DNA from: Rubrivivax sp.
Lineage (GTDB): Bacteria; Pseudomonadota; Gammaproteobacteria; Burkholderiales; Burkholderiaceae_C
Reading direction: 5' to 3'
DNA length: 64,000 bases
NCBI GenBank assembly: GCA_027484825.1
Contig: JAIXSE010000029.1
Coordinates: 1 to 64,000 of the forward strand
A program made the translations under genes and the position numbers. This document shows positions 35,849-44,876 of this stretch, one piece after another (within the stretch, counting starts at the first letter, position 1; each line of letters begins with the position of its first letter). The notes beneath the pieces were generated by a model. It had not been told where the DNA came from and did no database searches. It worked only from the letters and a program-made list of their open reading frames with translations.

Positions 35849-36328
35849 ATGACGCCAGCGCTCAACAAACCTCTTCCGGATATTGAAGCTCTTGCCACCG
35901 GAGGCGTGAAGTTCACCCCATCGGCATTCCACGGTCGCGCTGTGGTGCTGTACTTCTATCCGAAGGACAACACCCCTGGCTGCACCACGGAAGCCATGCA
36001 ATTCCGCGACCATCACAAGGAATTTGTGAAGGCAGGCGCGGTGGTGCTGGGTGTCTCGCGCGACAACATGGTCTCGCATGAGAAGTTCAAGCAGAACCTG
36101 GAACTGCCCTTTGAGCTGATTGCGGACACCGAAGAAAAGCTGTGCCACATGTTTGGCGTGGTGAAGAACAAGATCATGTATGGCAAGAAGGTCAAGGGCA
36201 TTGAACGCTCGACCTTCCTGATCGACGCCCAGGGCATTCTTCGCGAAGAGTGGCGCGGCATCAAGGTGGCCGGCCATGTGGACGAAGTCCTCAAGGCGGT
36301 GAAGGCGCTGAAAAAAGAAGCAGCCTGA
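35849..36328 (+). CDS. bcp: Peroxiredoxin, Bcp/PrxQ type
   Basis: A 159-residue thiol peroxidase that reduces hydrogen peroxide and organic hydroperoxides, using thioredoxin as reductant. The peroxidatic cysteine is in YPKDNTPGCTTEAMQFRD. The usual resolving cysteine five residues later in some Bcp proteins is absent (TTEAMQ); another cysteine lies in EEKLCHMFG. The C-terminal pattern RSTFLIDAQGILREEWRG is typical. It stands alone between a divergent operon and a terminator. Confidence 0.94.
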   Translation: MTPALNKPLPDIEALATGGVKFTPSAFHGRAVVLYFYPKDNTPGCTTEAMQFRDHHKEFVKAGAVVLGVSRDNMVSHEKFKQNLELPFELIADTEEKLCHMFGVVKNKIMYGKKVKGIERSTFLIDAQGILREEWRGIKVAGHVDEVLKAVKALKKEAA

Positions 36329-36426
36329 TTCTTCAGGCCCCGCGGCGGCGGCACAAGGACCCAGCAAAGGCTCAGCAAAGGCCCAGCAAGAGCCTTCGCA
36401 TCCACCTGCCGATCTGCCAGGCTTCC

Positions 36427-36464
36427 AACCGGCCCGGGCTGCTGCCCGCGGCCGGTTTTCTTTT
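36427..36464 (+). terminator. Rho-independent terminator after bcp
   Basis: A GC-rich stem AACCGGCCCGGGC / GCCCGCGGCCGGTT with a TGCT loop and one bulged C is followed by TTCTTTT. It lies about 100 bases after the bcp stop. Confidence 0.8.
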
Positions 36465-36525
36465 GTGGATTCGGGGGTCACTGTTGTTTGGCGGCAGTGT
36501 CACTGGGGACCGGGCACGAGTTGTG

Positions 36526-36605
36526 CATAATCAACCGCATGCCCCAGTGCCCGATCGCAACATTTTCAAGGACGAGCCGCACCGCCCCCGGTGCGGCTTT
36601 TTGTC
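36526..36605 (+). ncRNA. Putative small RNA or attenuated leader upstream of phoH
   Basis: A -10-like CATAAT at 36526-36531 is followed, after about 45 bases, by a strong terminator: stem AGCCGCACCG/CGGTGCGGCT at 36575-36598 with a CCCC loop and a TTTTT tract, then GTCTTTT. This would give a transcript of about 65 bases ending 130 bases before phoH. Two terminators in the gap (the other at 36427-36464 serves bcp) mean the second needs its own transcript. The -35 element is poor. It could be a free small RNA or a terminated phoH leader. Confidence 0.42.
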
Positions 36606-36732
36606 TTTTGAATGGCGCTGGCCCTGAAAAAGTCGCCGATACCTCCGGCTTTTTCCGCCCCGACGGCTGCTCGGGCATGACCCCTGGTCCGCTCGGACCC
36701 AGGCTCTTCACGCTTGACCCGCTCATTCGCAC

Positions 36733-38469
36733 ATGCCACTGCCCAAGCCTCCGACCAAGCGCGCCAGCCGCCTAGATTCCGACGCCTACGCCACCACGCT
36801 CACGCCGAGCAAACGTCCCGTCAGCGCCACTCGCGGCGCCTCGGCGCCTGCGCCCGCCCTCTCCGCACCGGCGCTGCTGGACCCACCGACCCCGGTCTCT
36901 CAGGCCGTTGCGGCGTCCCATGCCCCGGTGACAGCTGCACCCCGCACCAAAACCGACACCGAAGCGCGCAGCGGCGGCTCGCCGTCCCTGGCGCTGGTGG
37001 CGCCTGCGACCGCGGCCAACCCGTCCCGCAAATCGGCGCCGGCCAAAACCCGCGCCCGCAAACCGGCGGGCGATCCCAAGCTGTTTGTGCTGGACACCAA
37101 TGTCCTGATGCACGACCCGATGTCGCTCTTCCGCTTCGAAGAGCACGACATCTACCTCCCCATGATCACCCTGGAGGAGCTGGACGGCCACAAGAAGGGC
37201 ATGACCGAAGTCGCCCGCAACGTGCGCCAGGTCAGCCGCGAGCTGGACGCCTTGGCGGCCTCGCTCAAATCCAGCTCCATCGAGGAAATGGCCAAGGGTC
37301 TGCCGCTGGCGGAGACGGGACATCGGGAAGCGGGCGGCAAGCTCTTCTTCCAGACCAGCCTCATTGACACGCCCCTGCCGCAAGGATTGCCGCAAGGCAA
37401 GGCGGACAACCAGATCCTGGGCGTGGTCCAGGCCCTGAAGCAGCAGCAACCGGGCCGTGAAGTCGTGCTGGTGTCCAAGGACATCAACATGCGCATCAAG
37501 GCCCGCGCGCTGGGCCTGCCGGCGGAGGACTACCGCAACGACAAGACCCTGGAGGATTCCGACCTCCTCTACACCGGCGTCCAGCAACTGCCACCGGACT
37601 TCTGGGAGCGCCATGGCAAGACCATGGAAAGCTGGAACCAGGGCGGCACCACCTTCTACCGCATCAGCGGCCCGCTGGTCCCGACCTTGCTGGTCAATCA
37701 GCTGGTCTATCTGGAGGCGCCGGGCGCGGCCCCGCTCTATGCCAAGGTCCAGGAGATCACTGGCAAGACGGCGGTGCTGCGCACCCTCAAGGACTACGGT
37801 CACCAGAAGCATTCCGTCTGGGGCGTCACTGCCCGCAACCGCGAGCAGAACTTCGCCCTGAACCTGCTCATGGACCCGGACTGCGACTTCGTCACCCTCA
37901 CCGGCTCTGCCGGCACGGGCAAGACGCTGATGACGCTGGCCGCGGGCCTGTCGCAGGTGCTGGACGAGCGCCGCTACAGCGAGATCATCGTCACTCGTGT
38001 CACCGTGCCGGTGGGCGAAGACATCGGCTTCCTGCCTGGCACCGAAGAAGAGAAGATGGGTCCGTGGATGGGCGCCCTGGACGACAACCTGGAAGTGCTG
38101 GCGCGTGGCGACAGTACCGCGGGTGAATGGGGCCGTGCGGCCACCAATGATCTGGTCCGCAGCAAGATCAAGATCAAGAGCCTGAACTTCATGCGGGGCC
38201 GCACCTTCCTGAACAAGTACGTCATCATCGACGAGGCGCAGAACCTCACGCCCAAGCAGATGAAGACCTTGATCACGCGGGCGGGTCCGGGCACCAAGAT
38301 CGTCTGCCTGGGCAACCTGGCGCAGATCGACACGCCCTACCTCACCGAGGGCAGCTCCGGCCTCACCTTCGCCGTGGACAAGTTCAAGGGCTGGGCCCAC
38401 AGCGGCCACGTCACCTTGGCGCGCGGCGAGCGTTCACGGCTGGCGGATTTCGCCTCGGAAGTGCTGTAA
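36733..38469 (+). CDS. PhoH-family protein with N-terminal PIN domain
   Basis: A 578-residue PhoH2-type protein joining a PIN ribonuclease domain to a PhoH RNA helicase-like ATPase. The PIN domain starts at about residue 115 (LFVLDTNVLMHDPM, with acidic LEELDGHKKG). The PhoH domain has Walker A TGSAGTGKTLMTLAAGL at about 390 and Walker B YVIIDEAQNLTPKQMK at about 495. Residues 1-110 are an Ala/Pro-rich, probably disordered extension. The family is linked to RNA unwinding and cleavage; its role in this organism is unknown. A good terminator follows. Confidence 0.93.
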   Translation: MPLPKPPTKRASRLDSDAYATTLTPSKRPVSATRGASAPAPALSAPALLDPPTPVSQAVAASHAPVTAAPRTKTDTEARSGGSPSLALVAPATAANPSRKSAPAKTRARKPAGDPKLFVLDTNVLMHDPMSLFRFEEHDIYLPMITLEELDGHKKGMTEVARNVRQVSRELDALAASLKSSSIEEMAKGLPLAETGHREAGGKLFFQTSLIDTPLPQGLPQGKADNQILGVVQALKQQQPGREVVLVSKDINMRIKARALGLPAEDYRNDKTLEDSDLLYTGVQQLPPDFWERHGKTMESWNQGGTTFYRISGPLVPTLLVNQLVYLEAPGAAPLYAKVQEITGKTAVLRTLKDYGHQKHSVWGVTARNREQNFALNLLMDPDCDFVTLTGSAGTGKTLMTLAAGLSQVLDERRYSEIIVTRVTVPVGEDIGFLPGTEEEKMGPWMGALDDNLEVLARGDSTAGEWGRAATNDLVRSKIKIKSLNFMRGRTFLNKYVIIDEAQNLTPKQMKTLITRAGPGTKIVCLGNLAQIDTPYLTEGSSGLTFAVDKFKGWAHSGHVTLARGERSRLADFASEVL

Positions 38470-38500
38470 GCCGCCCCACCCAGCCATCGCGCTGACACTC

Positions 38501-38526
38501 AAACACCGCCTACGGGCGGTGTTTTT
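38501..38526 (+). terminator. Rho-independent terminator after phoH
   Basis: A perfect 10-base-pair stem AAACACCGCC/GGCGGTGTTT with a TACG tetraloop is followed by TTC. It lies 31 bases after the phoH stop codon. Confidence 0.88.
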
Positions 38527-38530
38527 CGTC

Positions 38531-38604
38531 GTGCACGCGCTCCTCGGTGCACTGTGCGCTGCGCACGCAGTCCTCGGTGCAGCGTGCACGCAGTCCTCGG
38601 TGCA
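38531..38604. repeat. Three degenerate 21-base direct repeats
   Basis: Copies at 38531-38551, 38561-38581 and 38584-38604 share GCACGC(A/G)(G/C)TCCTCGGTGCA; the last two differ at a single base. Spacings are 30 and 23 bases. They sit immediately beside a long inverted repeat, in the gap between the convergent phoH and MFS genes. Confidence 0.8.
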
Positions 38605-38610
38605 GCGAGA

Positions 38611-38702
38611 GTGAGGAAGGGCTACCCCTGTTTTCGGAAGTCAAGGAGGAGCACGCGAAGCGTGCGGGGGACATGAAGAAAACAGGGGTAGCCCTTCCTC
38701 AC
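38611..38702. repeat. Perfect 25-base inverted repeat (stem-loop element)
   Basis: The left arm at 38611-38635 and the right arm at 38678-38702 are exact reverse complements (the left begins GTGAGGAAGGGCTACCCC). The 42-base loop contains a second hairpin, GCACGC-GAA-GCGTGC, at 38651-38665. The whole could form a cruciform or a very stable RNA hairpin. It lies between the ends of two convergent genes, where repeated extragenic palindromes are common. Confidence 0.9.
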
Positions 38703-38746
38703 GGCCGCCCCGATCGCGGCAGTCGGAGAGAGCGCCCCACCGCCCC

Positions 38747-40264
38747 TCAAGACTCACTCATCCGCGACTCCGCCGTTTCCTTCTTCGCCCCTTCATCCAT
38801 CCTCAACTGATGAAAGATGAACGCCGCCATTGCCGCCATCACCCCCAGCGCCAGATACGTTGCGTGGAAGGCCGGCACCATGGCTGCCCCGTCGGTACGA
38901 GCGACGCCTTCCGAGAACAGCAACAGGAACGCGCTGGAGGTCGCCACCCCCAGGCTCATCGACAACTGCATCACCACCGCCAGCAGGCTGTTCCCCCCGC
39001 TCGCCGTCCGCTCATCCAGATCTCCAAGCGTCAGCGTATTCATCGCCGTGAACTGCATGCTGTTCACCATCCCGAAAACCCCGAGATGAATCGCCAGCCA
39101 CACATGCCCCACATCCCGCGGGATCAACGCGAAGCTTGCAATCAGCACCCCCAGCAACAGCGTATTGACGATCAACACCCGCCGATACCCTCCCCAGCGG
39201 ATCAGCCGAATCGCCAGCGTCTTGGTGAACATCGCCCCCAACACCGACGGAATCATCGACAACCCGGCCTCACTCGGTGAGAACCCCAAGCCCACCTGCA
39301 GGAACAGCGGCGTCAGGAATGGCGTGGCACCGCTCCCCAGCCGCGCAAACACATTCCCCAGCAACCCGATCCGAAACGTCGGCACCGCAAACAGCGCTGG
39401 AGAGAACAGCGGCGCCTCACTGCGCGACGCATGCAGCCAATACGTCATCATGCAGGCCACCCCGGCCACCAGCATCACCAGACAGATGGCCATGCTCACC
39501 ACCCGCTCGCCAAACCCCTGCAAGGCCAGCGACATCAGCATCAAGCCCAGGCTGAACAGCACATACCCGCTCCAGTCGAAGCGCTGCCGCCCCACCCCCT
39601 TGAGCTGCGGCATATAGCGCCGGCACGCCAGCGCCCCCACCAACCCCACTGGCAGGTTGATCAGGAAGATCCAGTGCCAGCTGGCAAACTGCGTCAACAC
39701 CCCGCCCAGCGTCGGCCCCAGCAGCGGCCCCACCAGCCCCGGGATGGTGATGAAGGTCATCACCTTCAGGAACTCATCCTTCGGAAACGACCGCAGCACC
39801 ACCAGCCGCCCCACCGGCACCAGCAGCGCGCCGCCCATGCCTTGCAGCACCCGCGCCAACACCAGAATCTGCAAGCTCGGCGAGACCGCGCACATCAAGG
39901 ACCCGAAGCTGAACAGCCCGATGGCCCAGAGGAACACGCTGCGTGTCCCGAACCGGTCCGCCAGCCACCCGGAGGCTGGAATCAGCAAGGCCACCGTCAG
40001 CAGATACGCCACCACGGCCGACTGCATCCGCAGCGGGTTTTCTCCCAGATCCCGGGCCATCCCCGGCAACGCCGTATTCAGGATGGTCGTGTCCAGCGTC
40101 TGCATGAAAAACGCCAGCGCCACCACCCACGGCAGGTAGCGATGCATGGCCGCATCCATCACCGGGCGTCCGGTCGTGGGATGCAGGGGCGTGACGCCGG
40201 AAGGGCCAGTCGTGGCGCCGGTCTTGGCGCCGGTCGGGGGCGTGGAGGATGGAACGTCTGCCAT
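38747..40264 (-). CDS. MFS multidrug exporter, DHA2 (EmrB/QacA) family
   Basis: A 505-residue inner-membrane proton-driven efflux transporter with about 14 helices. Typical motifs are LDTTILNTALPGMARDLG in helix 1, GWLADRFGTRSVFLW after helix 2, and LARVLQGMGGALLVPVGR (motif C-like region). The ATG at 40264 (MADVPSSTPP) was chosen. Upstream in-frame sequence to 40699 is antisense to the HAD gene and not membrane-like. No EmrA-type membrane-fusion partner or regulator is adjacent. The C-terminal tail is short and charged. Substrates cannot be predicted. Confidence 0.88.
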   Translation of the reverse strand: MADVPSSTPPTGAKTGATTGPSGVTPLHPTTGRPVMDAAMHRYLPWVVALAFFMQTLDTTILNTALPGMARDLGENPLRMQSAVVAYLLTVALLIPASGWLADRFGTRSVFLWAIGLFSFGSLMCAVSPSLQILVLARVLQGMGGALLVPVGRLVVLRSFPKDEFLKVMTFITIPGLVGPLLGPTLGGVLTQFASWHWIFLINLPVGLVGALACRRYMPQLKGVGRQRFDWSGYVLFSLGLMLMSLALQGFGERVVSMAICLVMLVAGVACMMTYWLHASRSEAPLFSPALFAVPTFRIGLLGNVFARLGSGATPFLTPLFLQVGLGFSPSEAGLSMIPSVLGAMFTKTLAIRLIRWGGYRRVLIVNTLLLGVLIASFALIPRDVGHVWLAIHLGVFGMVNSMQFTAMNTLTLGDLDERTASGGNSLLAVVMQLSMSLGVATSSAFLLLFSEGVARTDGAAMVPAFHATYLALGVMAAMAAFIFHQLRMDEGAKKETAESRMSES

Positions 40265-40369
40265 GGGGTCAAGTATGCGTTGCACCGGCAGCGGCGTAGG
40301 ATGCCGGACGTCGCCCTTGTGCGCTGAACCGCCCACATCCGTCCCCTGAAAACAGGCCGCCCACTCCCC

Positions 40370-41245
40370 ATGCGCTTTTACGTCTCCGACCTGGACGGCA
40401 CCCTCCTGGACCCGCAGGCCCGCCTGTCCTCCGCCACCCGTGACGGCCTGGCCGAACTGCTGCACGAAGGCCTGGCGTTTACCGTGGCCAGCGCGCGCCA
40501 TGTCGTCTCGATGGCGCGCATCCTGGATGGCCTGCCCATCCAGTTGCCGGTGGTGTCCTCCAACGGGGCCTACATCAGCGACCTGCGCACCGGTCGCCAT
40601 GAACGGGTCAATGCCATGGACCCGGCCATGGGCCAGGCCCTCTTCGCGCTGGTGCGCCGCCATGGCCTGACGCCCTTCATCGCCACGCATGGCCGGCAAG
40701 GCGACCAGCTCTTCTGGCAGCAGGTGCAGAACGAAGGTCAGCAGCGCTTCGTCACTGAGCGCCAGCGCAATGCCGACCCGCGCCTACGCCAGGTCGACCG
40801 CCTGCAGGACCAGTTGCACGAGGCCCTTGTCACCCTGCTGGTGGTGGACAAGGCCGAACCCCTGGCTGCCCTGCAGGCCGACATCCACAGCCTCTTTGGC
40901 GACGCCGTGGTGACGCACCTGGCCGAAGACCTCTACATGCCGGGCTGGCCCTGGCTCAATGTCCACGACCGCAGCGCCAGCAAGGACCAGGCCATCGCCA
41001 CCCTGGCCGAGCGCTACCAGTTGCACGACCGGGAGCTGGTTGTCTTCGGCGACCAGGTCAACGACCTCAGCATGCTGCGCGCCGCCCATCATGCGGTGGC
41101 GGTTTCCAATGCCAGCGAGGATGTGAAGCAGGCCGCTCACCGCATCATCGGGGCCCACCACGAGGATGCGGTGCTGCACTTCATCCGCGACGACTGGCGC
41201 AGCCTGCGCGACGGGCTCACCCGCCCGCCGCCAGTTGCGCCTTGA
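40370..41245 (+). CDS. HAD-superfamily phosphatase, Cof type
   Basis: A 291-residue cytoplasmic phosphatase. HAD motif I with the nucleophilic aspartate is DLDGTLLDP, motif II lies near LPVVSSNGAYI, and motif III/IV is the lysine in ASKDQAIATLAERY followed by VVFGDQVNDLSMLRAA. The cap domain is of the Cof (C2B) type, whose members dephosphorylate sugar phosphates, nucleotides or vitamin precursors. The end overlaps the convergent prpE gene by 29 bases. Confidence 0.9.
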   Translation: MRFYVSDLDGTLLDPQARLSSATRDGLAELLHEGLAFTVASARHVVSMARILDGLPIQLPVVSSNGAYISDLRTGRHERVNAMDPAMGQALFALVRRHGLTPFIATHGRQGDQLFWQQVQNEGQQRFVTERQRNADPRLRQVDRLQDQLHEALVTLLVVDKAEPLAALQADIHSLFGDAVVTHLAEDLYMPGWPWLNVHDRSASKDQAIATLAERYQLHDRELVVFGDQVNDLSMLRAAHHAVAVSNASEDVKQAAHRIIGAHHEDAVLHFIRDDWRSLRDGLTRPPPVAP

Positions 41246-43124
41246 GCTGCTCCAGCGCGACCGGATCTTCCATCGTGCTGAGATCGCCGGTCTCCCGACC
41301 TTCCGCCACCGCTTGCAAGGCGCGCCGCAGCAGCTTGCCGGAGCGGGTCTTGGGCAGCGCAGCCACCAGCCGCACACGGGCCGGCCGCGCCACCGCGCCC
41401 AGCTCCTGATCCACCTTTTTCAGGATGTCGCCCTCCAGCGCCAGGGCCAGTTCCTGCGTGGCCGCCTTGGCCGGGTCCCGCAGCACGGCGAAGGCCAGCG
41501 CCACCTGACCCTTGAGCGCATCGGCCACGCCCACCACGGCCACCTCGGCCACGGCCGGGTGGCCGGCGATGCATTCCTCGATCTCCCGCGTGCCCAGCCG
41601 GTGGCCGGCCACGTTGATCACATCGTCGCTGCGGCCGAGGATGAAGTAGTAGCCCTCTTCGTCCCGCACCGCCCAGTCAAAGGTGGAATAGACCTGCCGG
41701 TCCGGCACGCTGGACCAGTAGGTGCGCACAAAGCGCTCGTCGTCCCGCCAGACGGTCTGCATGCATCCAGGGGGCAGCGGGCCGTCGATCACCAGCAGCC
41801 CCTTCTGATTGGCACCCTCCAGCACTGCACCGGTCTGCTCGTCCACCAACTGCACCTTGTAGCCATACATCGGCACGCCCGGCGACCCGAACTTGGGAGT
41901 GCCCGAGGACAGCCCCCGCGCCAGGGTCAAAATCGGCCAGCCGGTTTCGGTCTGCCAGTAGTTGTCGATGATGGGCTTGCCCAGCGCTTCGGCAATCCAG
42001 CGGGCCGTGGGTTCGTCCAGCGGCTCGCCAGCGAGGAAGAGGTTGCGCAGGCTGCTCAGGTCATGCCGGGTGAGCAGTGCGGGGTCCTGCTTCTTCAGCA
42101 CGCGGATGGCGGTCGGCGCGCTGAACATCACCGTCACCTTGTGCCGCTCGACCAGATGCCACCAGACGGCCGCATCCGGGCGGGTCGGCAGCCCCTCATA
42201 CATGATGGTGGACATGCCGGCGATCAGCGGCCCATACACGATGTAGCTGTGACCGACCACCCAGCCGATGTCGCTGGTGGAGAAGAAGGTTTCGCCCGGG
42301 CGGCCGTCGAAGATGTGGCGCACGCTGGCGGCCAGCGCCACGGCATAGCCGCCGGTATCCCGCTGCACGCCCTTGGGCCGTCCGGTGGTGCCGCTGGTGT
42401 AGAGGGTGTAGCTGACGGCTTCGGACGGCAGCCACACGCAAGGGACCTGCGCGTCCCGGTGGGTCTCACGCAGCTGCGCATAGTCCAGGTCGCGTCCCGG
42501 CTGGCGCTCGAACGGGCTCAGCCCGCGGTCCACCATCAGCACCTGCCGCGGCGGATGGCTGCTCAGGCGCAGGGCTTCATCCAGCAGCGGCTTGTAGGGC
42601 ACGACCTTGCCACCCCGGCTGCCGGCATCGGCGCTGATGAGCAGCACCGGCTCCGCATCGTCAATGCGATTGGCCAGGGCATGGCTGGCAAAGCCGCCGA
42701 ACACCACCGAATGAATGGCCCCCAGCCGCGCGCAAGCCAGCATGGCGAAGGCGGCCTGCGGAATCATCGGCATGTAGATCAGCACGCGATCGCCCTGCTT
42801 CACGCCGGCGGATTGCAGGATCGCGGCCATGATCTGCACTTCGCGATGCAACTCGGCAAACGTGTAGAGCACTTCCTGGTCCACCTCGCTGGAGGACCAG
42901 ATCAAGGCCGTCTGCTGGCCGCGCGTGGCCACATGGCGGTCCACCGCGTTGTGGCAGAGATTGGTCGTTCCGCCCGCAAACCAGCGCACGAAGGGTGGAC
43001 GGCTGGCATCACACACCTGCTCAAAGGGCTGGCCCCAGTCGATGTGCTTGGCCTGCTCGGCCCAGAAGGCTTCCGGGTCACTCACCGAGCGGTCATAGAA
43101 GGCCTGATAGTCGATCGCGGTCAT
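41217..43124 (-). CDS. prpE: Propionate-CoA ligase
   Basis: Activates propionate to propionyl-CoA with ATP in the cytoplasm; 635 residues. The acyl-CoA-synthetase A3 motif is YTLYTSGTTGRPKGVQRD, and the A8 region contains the catalytic lysine near the C-terminus in LPKTRSGKLLRRAL. The sequence DYQAFYDRSVSDPEAFWAEQ at the start is characteristic of PrpE rather than Acs. The start at 43124 is preceded by GGAGA; upstream in-frame codons to 43160 are not conserved. No other prp genes are adjacent, so propionate use would need genes elsewhere. Confidence 0.93.
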   Translation of the reverse strand: MTAIDYQAFYDRSVSDPEAFWAEQAKHIDWGQPFEQVCDASRPPFVRWFAGGTTNLCHNAVDRHVATRGQQTALIWSSSEVDQEVLYTFAELHREVQIMAAILQSAGVKQGDRVLIYMPMIPQAAFAMLACARLGAIHSVVFGGFASHALANRIDDAEPVLLISADAGSRGGKVVPYKPLLDEALRLSSHPPRQVLMVDRGLSPFERQPGRDLDYAQLRETHRDAQVPCVWLPSEAVSYTLYTSGTTGRPKGVQRDTGGYAVALAASVRHIFDGRPGETFFSTSDIGWVVGHSYIVYGPLIAGMSTIMYEGLPTRPDAAVWWHLVERHKVTVMFSAPTAIRVLKKQDPALLTRHDLSSLRNLFLAGEPLDEPTARWIAEALGKPIIDNYWQTETGWPILTLARGLSSGTPKFGSPGVPMYGYKVQLVDEQTGAVLEGANQKGLLVIDGPLPPGCMQTVWRDDERFVRTYWSSVPDRQVYSTFDWAVRDEEGYYFILGRSDDVINVAGHRLGTREIEECIAGHPAVAEVAVVGVADALKGQVALAFAVLRDPAKAATQELALALEGDILKKVDQELGAVARPARVRLVAALPKTRSGKLLRRALQAVAEGRETGDLSTMEDPVALEQLKAQLAAGG

Positions 43125-43351
43125 GAGGCTGTCTCCATGGGGCACTCTGAGCGGCGCCATGGGCAGATTTCACGCATCGCGTCTGACGACACCCTGACCC
43201 GAACCGCGAACCGGCTGCATGCATTTGCGGCATATCAATGACGTGCTCGCACATCCCGACCCCACGCTTTACACCCGCGAAAAACGCACGCCAACACACG
43301 ATCAGACACTTCTTCAAACAGCTTTTGTCATGACCCGTATGGTCCAATGCG

Positions 43352-43428
43352 GGTTTTCCTGAGGAGAGACTCGTCGCCCTGGCGAGGACTTTCCCCAAGC
43401 CAGGTGTCCAACCTGGGGCAATCCCCAG
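43352..43428 (+). promoter_or_regulatory. Structured leader of the NlpC/P60 gene
   Basis: The 358-base gap before the peptidase gene contains a series of short hairpins. CTCGTCGCCCTGGCGAG lies near 43367-43384. CCAGGT (43400-43405) pairs with ACCTGG (43411-43416), and CTGGGG (43413-43418) pairs with CCCCAG (43423-43428). The last two share bases and cannot coexist, the hallmark of a switchable leader. It matches no riboswitch class I recognise, and a terminator is not obvious. Confidence 0.35.
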
Positions 43429-43482
43429 GGTTCGATGCTTGACCAGCGCGGCATCGCTTCTTAAGCTCCGCGCCCAATACCG

Positions 43483-44724
43483 ATGCGAATTCTCCGTCCC
43501 ACTTCTTCTGCTCCTCACCGCCCGACTGTCCTGCGCGCCACGGCCGCACTGGGACTGATTTGTGCCTTGACGGCCGGTAGTTGCTGGGCGCAACAAACGG
43601 AGAAGTCGGCGAACACCCCGTCCGCTTCGTCCGCTCAAGCGGCTGCTGCCAAGGATGGCAAGGGCAAGGCAGGCGCCAAGTCCGCCGCAAAGGCCACCAA
43701 GGTGGCGAAGAGCGCACAAACGAAGCAGGACAAGAGCAAGACCCAGTCCGCCAGCAAAGCGGGCGGCGACAAGACGGATAAAGCGGATAAGGCGGATAAG
43801 TCGGACAAGGCCAGCGCGGCTCAGAAGCCGGAACTGGAAGCTAAGCATCAGGACAAGACCGATGCGAAGCCCCGCACCGTGGCTGAGAAGTCAGACACCC
43901 GCACCGCCGACCTGACACCGCCCCCCGGCACCATGATGGGCGCATATGGCCAGAGCCTGATGCGCACGGCCAGCGTAGCCAGCGTCGCTGGAGGCACTCA
44001 CCCGGCCCTGCTGCCCCAACCCGCCGCCGCCATCAATGCGCAGGGCGGTACGCTGTCCGCCGGCACGCCGGCCGTGGCGTCGGTGGCCGCAGCCCAGAAC
44101 AGCAATGCGGGCACCCCGAGCATCACCGCCGCCAACACGATGATGGCGCCGATCGCGCCCGCGCTGCCGGCCACCGCCATGATGGGCGCGGCCGCAGGCA
44201 CGTCCAACGACGTGGTGACGCGCTTCCTGCAGCAGCGTGGCATCGTGGCGCAAGCCCAGGCTCAGACCGAGGCAGACACCGCTGCCATGGCTGGCAACCC
44301 CAGCCTGCTGAACGAAGTGCGGGACCGGGCCTCGAACCTAGTGCTCTCCGCGATGAACTTCCTGGGCGTGCCGTATCGGCGCGGTGGGAATTCTGTAAGC
44401 AACGGTTTCGACTGCAGCGGCTTCACGCGCCACATCTTCGAGATGAGCGTGGGGCTGGTGCTGCCGCGTCGTGCGGACGAGCAGGCGAAGATGTCGTCGC
44501 TGATCTCCATCAAGAAGGAAGATCTGAAGCCTGGTGACCTGGTGTTCTTCAACACCATGCGCGCCACGTTCTCGCATGTGGGCATCTATGTGGGTGAAGG
44601 CAAGTTCATCCACTCCCCGCGCGCTGGCGGTGCCGTGCGTGTGGAAGACATGCGCGAGGCTTACTGGGCCAAGCGCTTCACCGGCGCACGCCGCGCGGAT
44701 CTGACTCAGGCGCCCAACACCTGA
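43483..44724 (+). CDS. Secreted NlpC/P60 (C40) peptidoglycan hydrolase
   Basis: A 413-residue protein. The signal peptide spans residues 1-36 (LGLICALTAGSCWAQ). Residues 40-150 are a lysine/alanine/aspartate-rich linker with KADKADKSDK repeats, and residues 150-280 are an Ala/Gly-rich spacer. The catalytic domain is C-terminal: cysteine in NGFDCSGFTRHIF, histidine in TFSHVGIYVGEGKF, and third residue in FIHSPRAGGAVR. Such enzymes cleave the stem peptide of peptidoglycan between D-Glu and meso-DAP. The charged linker may bind the wall or DNA. The leader upstream may be regulatory. Confidence 0.88.
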   Translation: MRILRPTSSAPHRPTVLRATAALGLICALTAGSCWAQQTEKSANTPSASSAQAAAAKDGKGKAGAKSAAKATKVAKSAQTKQDKSKTQSASKAGGDKTDKADKADKSDKASAAQKPELEAKHQDKTDAKPRTVAEKSDTRTADLTPPPGTMMGAYGQSLMRTASVASVAGGTHPALLPQPAAAINAQGGTLSAGTPAVASVAAAQNSNAGTPSITAANTMMAPIAPALPATAMMGAAAGTSNDVVTRFLQQRGIVAQAQAQTEADTAAMAGNPSLLNEVRDRASNLVLSAMNFLGVPYRRGGNSVSNGFDCSGFTRHIFEMSVGLVLPRRADEQAKMSSLISIKKEDLKPGDLVFFNTMRATFSHVGIYVGEGKFIHSPRAGGAVRVEDMREAYWAKRFTGARRADLTQAPNT

Positions 44725-44876
44725 GGGTCAGGTGAGGCTCCCGCCTCATCCCATCTCGTGCCAGTCTGAGGGCTGCGCATCAAGAACTGCATCTCCCCAA
44801 ACACTGCGGGTAATCGATCAGCGATCGAGGACTGTGAACGTCCCTGAGGACCCCGGCTGCGGCCTGGTTCCGGGCT

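Noticed and set aside
38531..38604. CRISPR-like array
   Set aside because: Only three short degenerate units with unequal 2-9 base spacers; no cas genes.
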